Program-made: the position numbers and the translations under genes
The notes under the pieces: generated by a model
The model's database searches: none
Told to the model about the DNA's origin: nothing
What the model saw: only the letters and a program-made list of their open reading frames with translations
Shown here: positions 1 to 14,119 of the stretch, in pieces
Position numbering within the stretch: position 1 is the first letter of the stretch
Layout of the letters: each line of letters opens with the position of its first letter
Assembly: GCF_905475345.1 (NCBI RefSeq)
Contig: NC_066596.1
Location: forward strand, 1,860,001 to 1,924,000
Source of the DNA: Vespula vulgaris
Lineage: Eukaryota > Arthropoda > Insecta > Hymenoptera > Vespidae
DNA length: 64,000 nt
Direction of reading: 5' to 3'

Positions 1-1219
1 TGAAGTATAATGTTTTATAATCTAATATATTATTATTATTTTTTTCTTTTATGCATAACATGCTTTTTCGATAAACGTGTAGATAAGTAATAAATCGCAT
101 AATTTCTGTGCTTTTAAATATACATACATATGTTAGATTAAAACGACGAAGTCGCTTTGTATAATATTACTATCGAATACATCGTTTTCTCATTTGATAC
201 ATTATTTAATAAATGATAATTCACAGAATTTTCGCTTACATGGTAATCATTTGTTTATACTTACTTCGTAAAGATAATATAGAAGCGCAAACACCGTCAG
301 GTGCAAATTTTCGTGAGAGAACGATTCTTCGAATATATTATGTGTGTGTATATATATATACACACACACATATATATACACACACACACGAATTATGTAA
401 TTGTACAATTGTTTTAATTAAACAATAAAAATTAGTATCGCAAATGAAACTACACACGGATATTCGATATCAAGGAAAGGACTCACGTTGATGAATTCGT
501 ACTTTTTGACATTTTATTCACACATATTTTTGTTCACTTACAATTATTAGCTTGGTTAAGCAAAACGTAGGATTACGTAATGATATATTATAATATTTTA
601 TATATATATATTATATATATATATGTATGTATATATATAATATGCTTCTTTTTCTTTTTATAAATAATCAACTAAAGAAATATCAATCATCTAAATTAAT
701 ACGTGGCAAATCTTGTACTTATTTTGTATTGTGGCTTTCGAGGAATGTGCACACTTTTTTTTTCTTTGTTTTTCCTTTTGTTTTTCATTTATTTATTTCC
801 TTCATAATAAAATAAAACTTTATTTCGGACAACCGCTTTTTAATTAAATATATTGAATTGTATATACGTATATCTAAGATTTACGTAAAAATAAGATACA
901 TAATGGATCTGTCTGTCTGCTGTCTGTCTGTCTATCTGTTTTCATGTGTATACATATATATAAGTATATAATCATAAACTATAGAATGAATGAAACTTAA
1001 GTTTCTGATTTGAAGAAAACTTCATGCATGACTTATTCGTAAAATAATTAAAATCTAATTAGCATAATCGCAATACGCTTTTTTCTATGGCAACTTGTAA
1101 CTAGTTTCGATTTATAAATCGTCATTAAGAATAATTTTATATATGTCGAATCATTTTCACGATCAGTTTTCTTATAAGGTATATAATAATATATATATAT
1201 ATAATATACATATATTATA

Positions 1220-1250
<31 letters not shown>

Positions 1251-1329
1251 TATATATATATATATTATACTACGAATTTTTTTTCTGCATTTCACATTGA
1301 CGATGATGTTAACACTAGTTAACCATAAT

Positions 1330-1352
1330 GAGAGAGAGAAAGAGAGAGAAAG

Positions 1353-1422
<70 letters not shown>
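1330..1422. repeat. (GA)n purine tract
   Basis: Nearly pure GA/GAAA repeat of about 90 bases. Such tracts can bind GAGA-type factors in insects. No function is shown here. Confidence 0.85.
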
Positions 1423-1423
<1 letters not shown>

Positions 1424-1577
1424 TCATAGCGAATTATAATTGTCTGTTTTTAGCATCTTATTTAGCCTCTTTTGTTTATTGCACGAAACGGAAACTTTAA
1501 AGTTTCACGTTAATAAATTAATTTCGTGCGCTCTTGTGGAGAGGTAAAATTTAAATTAAATTAAACACTGCAAAAAA

Positions 1578-1578
<1 letters not shown>

Positions 1579-1651
<73 letters not shown>
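1579..1651. repeat. (AAT)n microsatellite
   Basis: About 24 uninterrupted AAT units. Similar AAT arrays recur at about 7759-7874, 15643-15710, 18319-18420, 41511-41592 and 45575-45655. Confidence 0.9.
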
Positions 1652-1655
<4 letters not shown>

Positions 1656-4137
1656 AGAACAAACGACAACAGCAACAAAATGAACAAACGAAAAATAATA
1701 TACTAAACGATACAATGGTGTCTATTTTTCTTTCTTTTTTTTTGAAACTCTTCGCTAAATGATAGTATACGAACAAAAAAAAAGAAAAAAAAATAATAAA
1801 AATAAAACAGAAAGAATCTAATCCATAATATTACACATGCCAAGATGCGTTTATTTGGCAAGTCTCCGTGCTTAAAATTAGGATATATGAGTATATTTAA
1901 TATCATAAACGTAGATCGCATAAACGAGTTTTTGTCAGGGACAAAATCGAACTATAGATATTTCTAAATATATATTCTAAATCTTTTGTTAAAAAAAGAA
2001 AAAAAAGAAAGATAAAAAAAGAAGTGATGTACAATCAAATAACAGAACAAAAATAAGATATCGTAGCAGATATTATAATAGATTAGAAGAAGACACATTT
2101 ATATAGATATAATCGTTGGAATTACAATTACAATGTTTAAATAATTATCTATTAACAGAATCCTTGCTAATCATTGACTAGATTTTGTTTTTTAACGAAT
2201 TCAAATTTTTTAATGAAACCCTTTGAAGCTCGTTATAGTAATTTAAAAAAAGAATAAAATGTTGAAGTAATTATATTACTCATTGCAAGGTTCATAACAA
2301 ATAAAATATCGAGATGGTATCAACAACAAAAAAAAATAAAAAAAAATAAAAAGGAAATAAACAATAAATTAGAGTAAACAGTTAATTATGCATGAGATGT
2401 GAGAATCCAAGCACATTTTTACATTATGCATAGGATCATCAGATCTTTTTTCTTATTTCTTTTTTTCTCTTTTTTTTTTTTTACTATTATCATCATCGCC
2501 TTATACTTATTAATGAATTTTTTAATCGTCCCAATTATTATAACCCGACGATCCACTGTGTACAGTATTGCAATCATCCATTAATATTATTAATTATTAT
2601 ATCGCATACAACAAGAAAATGCACATTCCTCCTTATTTACTATTAAGTACCCAACTCATTTGACTAGATAAAATAATTTGTTTGTTTTTGTTATATTTTA
2701 GTTTTCCCCTTCTTCCTCTTCTTCTTCTTTTTCTTCCCCTTCTTCTATTTCTTTTTGTTTTGTATATCTTTGGTTACAAAACTTGTACCCGCGTATGTAT
2801 GCTGTACATTTCTAGTTTTCTTTCTTTTCATTTTTTTTATTTTCCCCATTTCATATTTCATTTACGTGCATATACACACATATTACAAACATATACATAC
2901 ACGAACACACACACATACACACATATTATATGTGTGTATACAAATGACTAGGGTGTGAAGTTTAAGATAGGCATCGATAATAATTGAATACTCCGACGAA
3001 CGTAAGAGTGTGTTATTAAATGCTATAAATAAGTGATTTGCAAAATTTTGCTATTTTTTTTTTTCGTTATATTTACTTTTATATAAAATTATATATAGAC
3101 AGAAGGTGAAGGCAATTTCGAGGGCTCTAAAATCCTGATAAAAAATAAAAGATAAATAAAATAAAATAAAATAAAATAAAATAAAATAAAATAAAAAGAA
3201 ATATCTAGGTTAAATTCGCTCTTATTTTTAAAAGAAAATTATATTTTCTATAATTATATCTACATCTACTATATGTGTATATATATTTATTTTATATATA
3301 TATATATATATTATATTCTCTTTGCGTATATATATATCGCAATTATTAAAGTTATAATCTTATAATAATTATTAGAAAATCTTTGGAAAGTAATTAAATT
3401 TGGTTAGAATTAAGAAACTTTCTTTGGTGATCGAAAAATAATTTCGATGGCACGAAAATTGACTAATGAGAACGTTCATTGCGATCTCGACATTGCACGT
3501 TGAAGAACTTTCAGTTTATGGAAGGACCGAAAGATAAATTATTTAAAAATGAACAGTGATGTTGGATTAGAGCCCTCTAAGATATTAAAACAAAGAAATA
3601 TAATCCTCTATAACACCATGCAATTCATTCATCAAAAATGAATTATTAATTAGCACGTTGAATGTCACAATTTGTAGACTTGATTTAAAACATTTTTCAG
3701 ATTTCTTTTTATGACATTTATAGATACAAAAAGTATTCTATCTAATAATAGTAAAGTTTCATATAAATACTATATCAGAATCAGCTTGTATCTTTTATTT
3801 AGAAACATTATGAGAAATTAGATAAATAAATCGATTTGTTAATTTTAAAATTAAATTTCAAACTAAATCGATAGTAAATATATTATCCTCAGTCATATAG
3901 CATAAGTTAATATATAACTTTTTGTTTAGAGTTATAGAGGATTAACAATAGTTAATTTAGTCGTAAAAAAGAAGAAAAAAAAAAGAAAAAAAGAAACTGA
4001 TGGGAGAGAGAAAGAGAGAAAGAGAGAAAGAGAGAGAGACTAAAAAAAGAATAAAGATATTTTCAATAATTGATAAAACCTCTCTTACGTCGACGGAGTT
4101 ATTTGTTTTTCCCATGATAGATAAGTGTACTCGCGCA

Positions 4138-4778
4138 CTAAGGAATAGGACTAGAGGTGATTCTCTCAACGCTGCTTTCTCTAATCCGTATAGTTGTATA
4201 AGTCCCAGTGGACTCAATAGCAGGACTCCCAGTAGTTCCTGAGACTCCCTGTTGTTGCTGTGTTATGGCAGCTGCTGCCGCAACCGAAGAAACAGTGATG
4301 GGGGTGGTATTTCTAATATTACCACCTCCACCACTTACTCCTCCACCACCGCCACTACCACCGCCGCCTGAATTTCCACCAACAATACCACCACCAACAA
4401 CACCACCTCCTCCTCCTCCTCCTCCTCCTCCTCCACCACCACCACCACCACCACCACCACCAACAACACCACCAACACCACCAACAACACCACCACCACC
4501 ACCAGAAATACCAGCACCAGAAGCAGCATTCCCTGATACTGTCGTCGTCGTGTCAACGGCGACGGCAGCGGCAGTGGTGCCAACACCGAGCCAGCCATGG
4601 CGGTTTCTCAAGTGTCGCTTCATGTGTGTCGTACGGCTGAGAACTTTGTGACATACCGGACATTGGGTCGTCCCCTTGTGCATATTCATGTGCTTATACA
4701 TCGAGTCCCGATTCCAAAAAGATTTACCGCAGAGTTTGCACGAGTGCGATGGCTGTTCGATGACCACCGTGCGTGAAT
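4138..4778 (-). CDS. Alternative terminal exon of BTB gene: C2H2 pair plus poly-Gly tail
   Basis: Alternative 3' exon of the BTB locus whose shared exons lie at 22.5-24 kb. On the minus strand a good acceptor (pyrimidine-rich, ending GATTTAG) precedes 4778. The reading frame requires one codon base from the upstream exon (phase 1), matching the shared donor. It encodes about 213 residues. Two C2H2 fingers sit near the start: CKLC...H-x3-H, then after HKGTT, CPVC...H-x4-H. A long low-complexity tail rich in Gly, Ala, Thr and Val follows, with the Gly run coded by GGT/GGA codons at about 4404-4510. Expected to give one isoform its DNA-binding specificity. The tail is unusual next to the other two finger exons, which stop soon after the second finger. 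The stop is at 4138-4140. Confidence 0.8.
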
Positions 4779-7759
4779 CTAAATCAGATACAAAAGAAAT
4801 CGTTTCATCGTCCTTCATCCGCCGCGAAACTTGTTTATTTTTATTTTTATGCTTATTTTTCTTTTTCTTTTTATTTTTTTGACGACGTTCAAAGTTGCGG
4901 TTCGTATTTTTCTGTTCTCTCTTTTTTTTTCCCCTCCCAACGAGATTTTTCTCCCTTAGCCTGCACTTTTTTTCTATTTCCCACGCACAATTATTTATTT
5001 ATTTATTTATTTATTTACTTATTTATTTATTTATTTTGTTATTCAGTTTTGCTTGGACCGAGGAGACCATTGTCACCTAAAAGTCGCGGTGTTACGTGGA
5101 AAATACGCCTTTTTTTTTTAATTGCTTTCTTTCTGTTAAGATCTTCGAAGAACGATCGAGGTCTTCCTCTTATTTTTAATACCGCAATTAGAAAATTGAT
5201 AACTTTCAAAGATATATAATAATTGCGAAATTAATAAATGGAAAACAGAATTTACGAGAAAAAAAATAGAAAGAAAATTGCAACGCGAATCAATCGATCT
5301 TTGGGAAATTTCGAATCGCTGACAAAGCTGCAAGGACGTACGATATTGAGATTCAAACAAAGAAAAAATAATTAAAAAAATAATAAAAAATAAATATAAA
5401 TATAATATATATATATATAAATATATAAAAAGAAATAGTGATATGCGGTTACTAGACACAACTCTATGGACTAAATAGATTAGATAAATCTTGTATGTTT
5501 ACAAATGCAAGTGTAAGGCACACGAAAAAACGTTGCAAATGTATATATGTACATATATACTAACAAACGGCAATCTACTGACTCGATTTCTAACGTTTTT
5601 CTCTATGGATCGTCTTTTATCATTATTTCTCAATCTTTTTATAAGTTTCATCTATTATCTAATTTTTTTCTTTTTCATAATAAAAAATTAATAATAAAAG
5701 GCGAGATAGAGAAACAACGTACGGATAAAGGAGGTAGTTACAGGACGGCAATATGTAATTAATGTTAAAAAAAAAAAAAGAAAAAAAACAAGCATGCTTT
5801 TCTTACAAAATGTTTATGTATATAATGATGGAATAGTAAAAATTAAGATCGAAGGAAAAAAAAAGAGATTAAAAAAAAAAAAGAAATTATAAAGAGCATA
5901 CATAATACTATGTGTAGAGCGTACATGCACAGAATTATATATATAAAAAATAAAAAAAGACTAGCCTCTACTTAAAACTTATCACGATATTATGTACAAG
6001 CATCATGTAATCGAGATAATGAAATGTACATATATATCCGTATTGTGTTAACTGCCTTTTTTTTTTTTATTCAAGTAGGAGACAACTAATTGCTCCTTTC
6101 TTTTTTTTTGTGCAGTGAACCGACAATCGTGTATTCCTTTTGATCGCTATTAATTATATGTAGGTATTAGAAATTATGCATGAATATATTATGTCGTATG
6201 TCGTATGTCATGTTTGCATGTGTATGCATGTATGTATGTACGTATGTATGCATTTATGTATATCGTCCGACGAAGGAATTCGATCTTATTGTGAAGCAAG
6301 CCATTAAGCGCGAAAATATTTTATGCATTGGCCGAACAGTAGAGGATGGTGGGTGAAATGGCCTTGAAAACATGCGATATCAATTAATTCTATATATTTT
6401 TCTTATATACATATATATACATATATGTATACATACATATATATATGCGTGTGTGTCAGTTTTATTTTATTATTTTTGGAAAAAATCGTTTTTCTTTTAT
6501 CGAACAACACGATAAAAAAATATTGTATTAACTTTACGATCATGGTTTTATTCTCAGAATTCTGAAATGTACAAAAAAGAATCGGTAAGCTTACGGTTTT
6601 TTTTCTTTTTTCTATAACGAAATATCATAATTGTTATGGCTAGTACTTAATATTTAATTTCATATGCATTGTAATATCGAAAATGTTGAAATTGTTAGTC
6701 TGTGTACGTTTGTATATTGTTTAAATACTTTTATAAAACGAGAAATGAAAAATTCGAGATACTCAGAGAAACGCAAATGGTAAGTATACCACGGTTCAAT
6801 GTTAAATAATGGATTCATTATAATGAATTATATTTTAATAACAAAAAAAAAATTCTTTCGAAATATTTTGCGGCAATTAAATAACAATAATTTAAACATT
6901 TTGTAATTTTTGATTAGAAAAGTAACAAATAAGAAATTTTAGTGGTACTTGCTTTTTGTTTTTTATGACTTTCATTCGATAAATTCTTGTTAAGTATGTA
7001 CACAAAATGATTGTTTTCTTTCTTTTCATGGACATTATTTCATTAGCATTATTAACAAAATAATTGACTTATTATTTTAACCTTGTAGCTGAAATAAATC
7101 ATAAGAATCGAAGAAAAGTAGTAAGATACAGTATGGATTTATTGAAACGACTAAAAAAATAATATAGAAAAACATATATAAAATGATACAAATTATGGAA
7201 TGACTTCTTTTACAACTAAACTCAGCGATATTAAACTTATTAGCAGTCTTTGTATACAAGCCCTACGTTCGAATAATGATGGTCTTAAAAATAATTAAGT
7301 CACGTTAAATTAAATTTAATTAAGATCGAGTTGTGTGATCGATTAATTCATCGAAAAATCTTGTAAATATATCGGAAAAAATTATTTAACCTTGTATAAA
7401 AATGTTTATAATAAAAACTTGACTAAAAAAAAAAGAAAGAAAAAAAAAATCAAAAGACAGCGTTTGTGCTTTAAGCATGAACGGTGTTCCTTCACAATCA
7501 AGTACATACTATTTGTGTGTGTATATATGTGTATATATATATATAAATATGTATATATTTATATATATATATGTATATATTTATGGCATATTTTTCGATC
7601 GTATAATATAGTAATAGAAGTAAATAATTAATTAATATCGGAGTAATAAAAAAATAAAGGAACGGCTTGTAGCCGATAAGCTATACTGTTTAAAAATCTA
7701 TGAAATTACTATTAAAAATTATACATTCACAATTACATCAATAAGTAAAACATAATGAC

Positions 7760-7824
<65 letters not shown>

Positions 7825-7840
7825 TAATAATAATAATGAC

Positions 7841-7876
<36 letters not shown>

Positions 7877-9244
7877 TATAATTAAATAAAATAATTACGC
7901 CAACTTTAGGAATATTTGCAGCAACTATTTCGTTTGTCCTAGATAAATTATATGTAAGTTTTCTATCTTTCTTAATTACAATAATGATAATATATAATTA
8001 TTATCAAACACGTGTAAACTTCAGTCCGGTGATCGAACTTACAGTCTGATCTCGAAACGACGTACACTCCTATGGAATAATATTTAACAAAGTGCGCATG
8101 CGAATCTCGTGTCAAGTATTTGTTTAATATATTATGTGACGAATTCTTAATAATAAAATCAAACGAAAAAATGGCAAGAACATCGTATTGGCAGTACGTT
8201 GAAAAGAGACCTTAAACTTTCCTGTTAATGAAGAAGAAAAAAAGAAGAAAAAGAGAAAAGAAAAAAAGATCTTATGATTTAAATTTCGATCACATACAGA
8301 GATCATGAATCTCAAATCCCTTGGATGTTTCATATTTCTAATGTAGAAGCATTTCATTATGAAAATTGAATATTCGAAGTATAAATTGAAAAATTCGAAG
8401 GAGTTACTTTGCGACGATTTACATAGATTAATATCGTTTTAAAATTATTTCGAATCACATTTGAAGAGCATTCGATTGAATTTCAATCATCAAGAAACAT
8501 CTATTTTCCTATTAGAAGAATATAACACTATAGTAACACCATCGAGGTCGTCGAATCGGATCACATTATACATAGATGAAAATTATGCTAACTAGGCTAT
8601 ACACAGAGGCAACGCACGACGTAAAAAGAGGAGCGATAGAAGAAAAAAAGAGAAGAAAAGAAGAAGAAAAGAAAAAGATTTCCTGATTTCCCCCTCAGCC
8701 TCCTTTCTTTTTTTTGAATCAATAACATTTTCACACGCGGATGCTCTCGTCCCTCTTAATCTTTCGCACGTGTCAGTATCAGCTAAACGCACACGTATAA
8801 TTAATAAACTATGTATAATTAATGCATAGTATAGTATAGTATACGTTATCAATTTTCAAAGGTACTATATAAATAACATACAGATATGTATATAGCACAA
8901 TATTCATTATTAAATATATACTATAAATATAATATAGTATACAATTTCCTAATTGGTATTAGTTATATACTATATACTGTATGTATCGTATACTTAAAGA
9001 AACAAGTATATAATATACATACATACATATACCTATATAAATGATATACTATAAGCAACAAGTATACAATACATATAGTATTCAGTATATATACATATGT
9101 ATACACTATACATTATAAACATAGTATAGTATACACTATACACATATAATGGTACAGTATAAACTATATATATATATATATATGCATATACGTGTCCGTA
9201 AGCTCGACAAAATCGCGTCTTGAATAATCGCAGGTACACCTCGA
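4779..9244. other. Non-coding stretch between alternative exons
   Basis: No convincing exon seen. It holds an ATTT tetranucleotide repeat (about 4992-5035), many poly-A/T runs, a (AAT)n array (7759-7874) and, at about 8820-9175, a dense cluster of TATAC/GTATA palindromic words just downstream of the stop of the 9513-9245 exon, so probably in that isoform's 3' UTR. Confidence 0.5.
7759..7874. repeat. (AAT)n microsatellite
   Basis: About 115 bases of AAT units with a few GAC/AAA interruptions. Confidence 0.9.
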
Positions 9245-9513
9245 TTACTTGACTCCGTGTACATTCACCATATGGCAGCGCATCGTATACTTCCTCGTGA
9301 AGACAGCCTGACAGATAGGACAGACGGTGTCACCCCTGTGTATACTCCGATGATGCGCAAGGGAGTCTCCACGATTGTAGGTACGGCCGCAGACATCGCA
9401 CACCCAACGACCGCTTTCGTCATGTAGAGGCTTTGAACGCCTCCTGACACCCTCCTGATAAATGAAGCTCGCGTGTTGCTGATTCCCATAAGGAGACACA
9501 TCGTGCTTTGGTT
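9245..9513 (-). CDS. Alternative terminal exon of BTB gene: C2H2 pair
   Basis: Minus-strand exon starting after the acceptor TTGTGTGCGCAG. The first two bases complete a codon begun in the shared upstream exon (phase 1), as in the other terminal exons. It encodes about 89 residues: a short basic linker (RRRSK), then finger 1 (CDVC, HHRSIH) and finger 2 (CPIC, RCHMVNVH) joined by HRGDTV, then GVK and a stop. The spacing, finger 1 then about five residues then CPxC, is the same as in the exons at 13658 and 4778. This supports origin of the three by duplication within the locus. Expected role: a DNA-binding module of one isoform. Confidence 0.82.
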
Positions 9514-12500
9514 CTGCGCACACAATCCAAAGTGTTTCCCATACACACACGGCCTCATCACACACATTTACTTAATAGTCATTCTAAACGATTTTTCTTT
9601 TTTCTTTTTTTTTTTTTTTTTAATTTCCTTTTTTTATAAGTTTTAATTTTACTTATGGTGTGCAATCTCTCAAGCTGCGATTCTACAGTAGAGAAGAGAT
9701 TCTAAAAGTCGACGTAACTTTTTGTGTTCCATTTTTTTTTTCATCATTATTATTAAAAATCTTGTTCTTGTTTTACCTCTTATCCTATAGTTCTTAGTTT
9801 GTATTGTTGTTGTTGTTGTTATTGTTATTGTCGGTATTGTTGATGGGTATTTTCTGTCTTGTATTGTATGTTTGTTGTAATTGTTCCCTCTCCCATATGA
9901 TTTGCAAGAGAAATTTGTATGGCGGTAAGGAATATGGTGAGGGATAAATGAAGTGTATATATGATATTAAGAAATTGTTGATAGAGCTAAGTAAGATGTG
10001 ACGGGAAAGAATTGGCCCTCTCTAAAAATGAATCTTTTTTTTTTTCTTTAAGAAAACTAAGAGGCCTTATGCCCTAATTAGATCTATTTCTGAGGATTAA
10101 TAACGTTCCCAAAGGAAATTTTCTATGATCTCGAGAAAATGTAGCAAAGATTGTTTCATTAAAAAATCAAGAGGGAATTCGTTCCCTTTTTTTATTACAT
10201 CTCCTGTCAAGGCTATCATCGAACGATATAATTATTTCGTTAATTGATAAATTCGAGTAATCGCCCTGTCTTTCCACATTCTTACAAATGAATTTTATGT
10301 CTCATTAATGTGAATATGTGTGTGTGTGTGTGTGTGTATGTGTGTATGTATAGTTCGTTTAAGGAGACGAGTCAGATACAATAAACGAAACAGTCGCGTT
10401 TTAAACGTGTGATAAATGCATTGGTTGGTAAACGATAGTCAATTATTAAATTTAAGAGTGAAATTTTATTAATCATTGTTAGGGTTTTTTTGATTTTCCA
10501 CCCGAAAAATTTTATAATATCTGAAGATTATAAATAAGCTTCTTATTCGATCACGTCCCCACATGTATTCGTTTATTTTTCCTGACTCGTCTCGTTGAAT
10601 GAACTATAGGTAGCTATATGTGTGTATATATGTATATGTATTATATACATATATGTATTTATATATATATACACACACACGCGCGCGCGATATATGTATA
10701 TGCATATGTATATGTCGATACAGTGAGTGGTTTCTGTATGTTAAATTTGTAACCGCTATGAGTAAGTACAGATCCCATAAGCATATTTAATTAAGCTTCC
10801 AGCCAGAAAAAAGGGTTTGAGGTTTGGGTGAGGGTGGGTGTAGGGGTAGTGGAGGTGAGTTCACTGGAGTGTCGAAATGTAAAAAAGCTTGTGGATATTG
10901 AGATTCATGCGATCTATCGATGTTAACCGAATGTAACTTATACATTTAGAAAAATAAATTATATATATATATATCGCTAATTTTTCATCTCTTACAGTAT
11001 ATTGTGATCATTCATTTAAACGTCATGTTTTCTTTCTTCTTCTTCTTTTGCATTATGCCTTTCGTTCGATACATCAAACTGCGTCGATTAAGTATAGTAA
11101 CGGTCTCATTTTTTTTCTTTTAAAACTAATTTATACTCGATGACAAATATTCTATGACAAAAATTTCTATATTAAAATTAAATAAAATATAATAATTAAA
11201 GTAGTACGATGTTTTATTACTAAAGAAATACTTAGGAACGTAATCACATAAAAATTGATAATCAATTCATTTCTTAAATACCAAGCTCTTTTATGTGTCA
11301 TTTGTATATCAGTCTGTCAGAAAATAATAAATTAAAAATTGTAAAGTTATATATATATAAAAAAAAAGAAAGAAAATAAGAATTTGATCATGTATAACTA
11401 AGAATATTTGTGATATAAATTAAATAAACGAAAAAGAAAAAAAAACAGACCATACAATATTAAATTTTGATCACATCGCGATACATCTATAATTGTATAA
11501 ATAAAAATGATTAAATATAAACTAATAAAATATAGAATATAAAGATACAATAATTTTTTTATAACTTTGACTGACAATGATAGATATGATCACTTTTACT
11601 CCGTAATACTTTAGGAACATTAATGTCATGAAATAAAAATTTTGTAAAAATCATTGACTATACAATCACTGCATTTTTTTTTTTTTTTTTTTTTTTTGCT
11701 TAAAACATATAATTAACACTTTCGCGTCCATAAAATTTTGTTTATCTACACGTAAAATTAAATATTAATATCATTTTAATTATAATACGTTCGAGGAAAT
11801 AATAATAAATTCTCATCAGAATAATAATAAAGAACAATAATAAAAATAAAAATGTTAGAAAAGAATTTTAACAAGAATGATCATTTCGAGATCTATGATT
11901 CGACGAAAACAAAAATATGATGTCTGTAAATTAAAGGGAAAAAATAATAAGAAAAAGAATAAATATATAAAATTTTTAATAAATCTCGAAAGTATGATAA
12001 AGTCCAAAATATTTATTCTTGCAAAGAGAAATATTGTAAAAATCGCATATATAAGACGTATTCATACGTCTACCATGAATATAAACTCGACATTATTTTC
12101 ATCCTCAATTTTTTTTATTCCTCGACATTTTTTACCCTCAAACTTATTATTTTTCTTAAACGATGCTGCTTCATATTCATCGATAATCTTTTAGATGGAC
12201 CCTTAAATCGTTGATCTTTTCCTGTAATTGACGTATAATTTTGTTTGAAGTCTAAATTATATATATAAATATTTCAATTATTAATTATATGATTATAATG
12301 AATGATATGAAGTTTAAGTAGATCGTTATTTTCGTCATTTTAATTGAGAACATGTCCCATTAAAAAAAATATATTAAACAAAATAAAAACCATAATAATA
12401 ATAATAATAATAATAAAAGAATGAATAAATATAAGCTTCATCTTTTATTTATAAATATTTTCCCATGCAAGATAACGAATGCAAGAGAAAATGTTACGAA

Positions 12501-13323
12501 TGTAATTACAATAACTAAATGGATGCGAAAGTGTTAAAAATAAGTACCTTAAAATTATTATACTTTAATCGCTTTATCCTCGATTTACTAGTTTCTCTAT
12601 GTTTAATAATGGCACCTCGTATACATAATATAATATTCTATTCGCTATTCGCATTATTTCGCAACTATTTGTATAGAGTTAGTCATAGAAATATTCAGAC
12701 ACTTTTTAAAATAGAATAATCTTTTATGTACATATAAAGAAATAAATTTGAAAAATCTCTTTTAATAAAAATATTGACAGCATTATAATTAGGATCGAAT
12801 TCAAAAAAATCATACGTTATTTTACTTTTTCAATTCTTCGAATGTTCTATTTAGCTAAAAGAATTAAGATCATACATTGTATTGATCCTTTTTAGTAATA
12901 TTATCAAAATTGATTGATCCTAGATTATAACACGTTTCAAAATTAATCAATTTTAACAATATTTATGTATGTATCTATTTACCAAATCTATATATACATA
13001 CATGTATGAAATTATTCAATAAAAATTTATATTTTCTATGTTTGTTCTTTTTTAAAGATAAGCATTTATAAAGTGTCGAATAAATATTTCTAAGACTTAA
13101 TAGTAACAAAAATACCTGTCCTATATGTATAAAACCTACATATGATACTAATAATTGTTTTCATTTTTAAAGATCGAAGAAGAAGGACGTCGATCGATAC
13201 GCACATCCTATCGATTGATATTAACTAAATATCAAAATAAATTTGAAAGTAGAGAATTTTCGATTTGGGTAAAAAAAAAAAAGAAAAAAAAGATAATCAA
13301 GTTCAAAGATAATATCGCAAATA
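9514..13323. other. Non-coding stretch between alternative exons
   Basis: No exon supported. Contains poly-T blocks, TG and TA repeats (about 10315-10345 and 10615-10710), a G-rich block at 10811-10860 and a very AT-rich region 11.2-13.2 kb. Small open frames here are compositional and lack splice context or codon structure. Confidence 0.5.
10826..10846 (+). other. G-quadruplex-type motif
   Basis: Four G-runs (GGG, GGG, GGG, GGGG) separated by loops of 3, 1 and 4 bases in otherwise AT-rich DNA, within a wider G-rich patch. This satisfies the usual G3+N1-7 rule. The G-rich strand is the template strand for the BTB gene. Folding or function is inference. Confidence 0.5.
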
Positions 13324-13658
13324 TCAATGTCGAAAATCTACTTTAGCGTTCGCGTGAATTCGCATCAAGTGAGCTTTCATATCGTAACTACGACTGAAAA
13401 TACGCTGACAAATCGGACATTTTGTTTGACCAGCATGTAAGTCCTTGTGAAGTGTTAATGACATCGGATGTTTGAAACCTTTCCAACAAATTCTACAGCG
13501 AAATAAGAATTCTGCTTCCGTCGAACGACTACCAACACCAACACCAACACCACCAACATCACCACAGTCATCGTCCAAGACGACGAGGTCTGTGTTTATA
13601 CGGTGGTGCTTGCAGCTTGGGCTAACATCTGTGCCACCTTTGGTAACTCCTGCTCGGT
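13324..13658 (-). CDS. Alternative terminal exon of BTB gene: C2H2 pair
   Basis: Minus-strand exon after the acceptor TTATTTATTTGTAG, entered in phase 1 like the other terminal exons. It encodes about 111 residues: a Gly/Val/Asp-rich linker (about residues 30-45 of the exon), then finger 1 (CRIC, HKDLH) and finger 2 (CPIC, SRSYDMKAH, H) joined by HAGQTK, and a short basic tail ending FRH. The second finger resembles those of the 9245 and 4138 exons. Expected to supply isoform-specific DNA binding. Which BTB-ZF orthologue this is could not be fixed by eye. Confidence 0.82.
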
Positions 13659-13747
13659 CTACAAATAAATAAATAAAAGACACAAGATCACCTATCTAGA
13701 TCAAGGGCTAAAACAAAATTGAGGAAAATAATTATCGATGAACTTGC

Positions 13748-13750
<3 letters not shown>

Positions 13751-13806
<56 letters not shown>
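13751..13806. repeat. (TA)n microsatellite
   Basis: About 28 uninterrupted TA units, followed by degenerate TA/TATC sequence. Confidence 0.9.
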
Positions 13807-13818
<12 letters not shown>

Positions 13819-14062
13819 CTATATATATATATAATAGATATACATGTTTCTTTTTCTAGATAAAAAATAATATTCATCGAAAAGAGAGGAGCCACACTAT
13901 CGCCATATTACTTTTTTCTATTTTGTTATTTTATACATTGATTGATATATCTCCGTTAATTAATTTTCTCTATTTCTCTTTCTTATCTCTTTCTTTTCTC
14001 TCTCCTTCTTCATTCTTTTTCCATTTCTTTGTCTTTTTTATTTCATTTTTCATTCTCCATCG

Positions 14063-14064
<2 letters not shown>

Positions 14065-14113
<49 letters not shown>
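14065..14113. repeat. (TC)n microsatellite
   Basis: About 24 TC units, reading GA on the strand transcribed for the BTB gene. Confidence 0.9.

Positions 14114-14119
<6 letters not shown>

Larger units (their letters stand above)
1..4137. other. Non-coding left flank of the BTB locus
   Basis: I see no supportable coding exon on either strand. The sequence is AT-rich with runs of poly-A/T, TA and CA dinucleotides, a GA tract near 1330-1422, an AAT tract near 1579-1651 and an AAATA tract near 3152-3195. A second GA-rich tract at about 3999-4040 lies just past the stop codon of the minus-strand exon 4778-4138, so it may be in that isoform's 3' UTR. The rest is probably 3' UTR or intron between alternative terminal exons, but that is inferred only from the orientation of its neighbours. 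Confidence 0.5.

Noticed and set aside
4208..4651. Plus-strand proline-rich open frame
   Set aside because: It is the antisense of the poly-Gly tail of the minus-strand finger exon. It has no splice context or family signal of its own.
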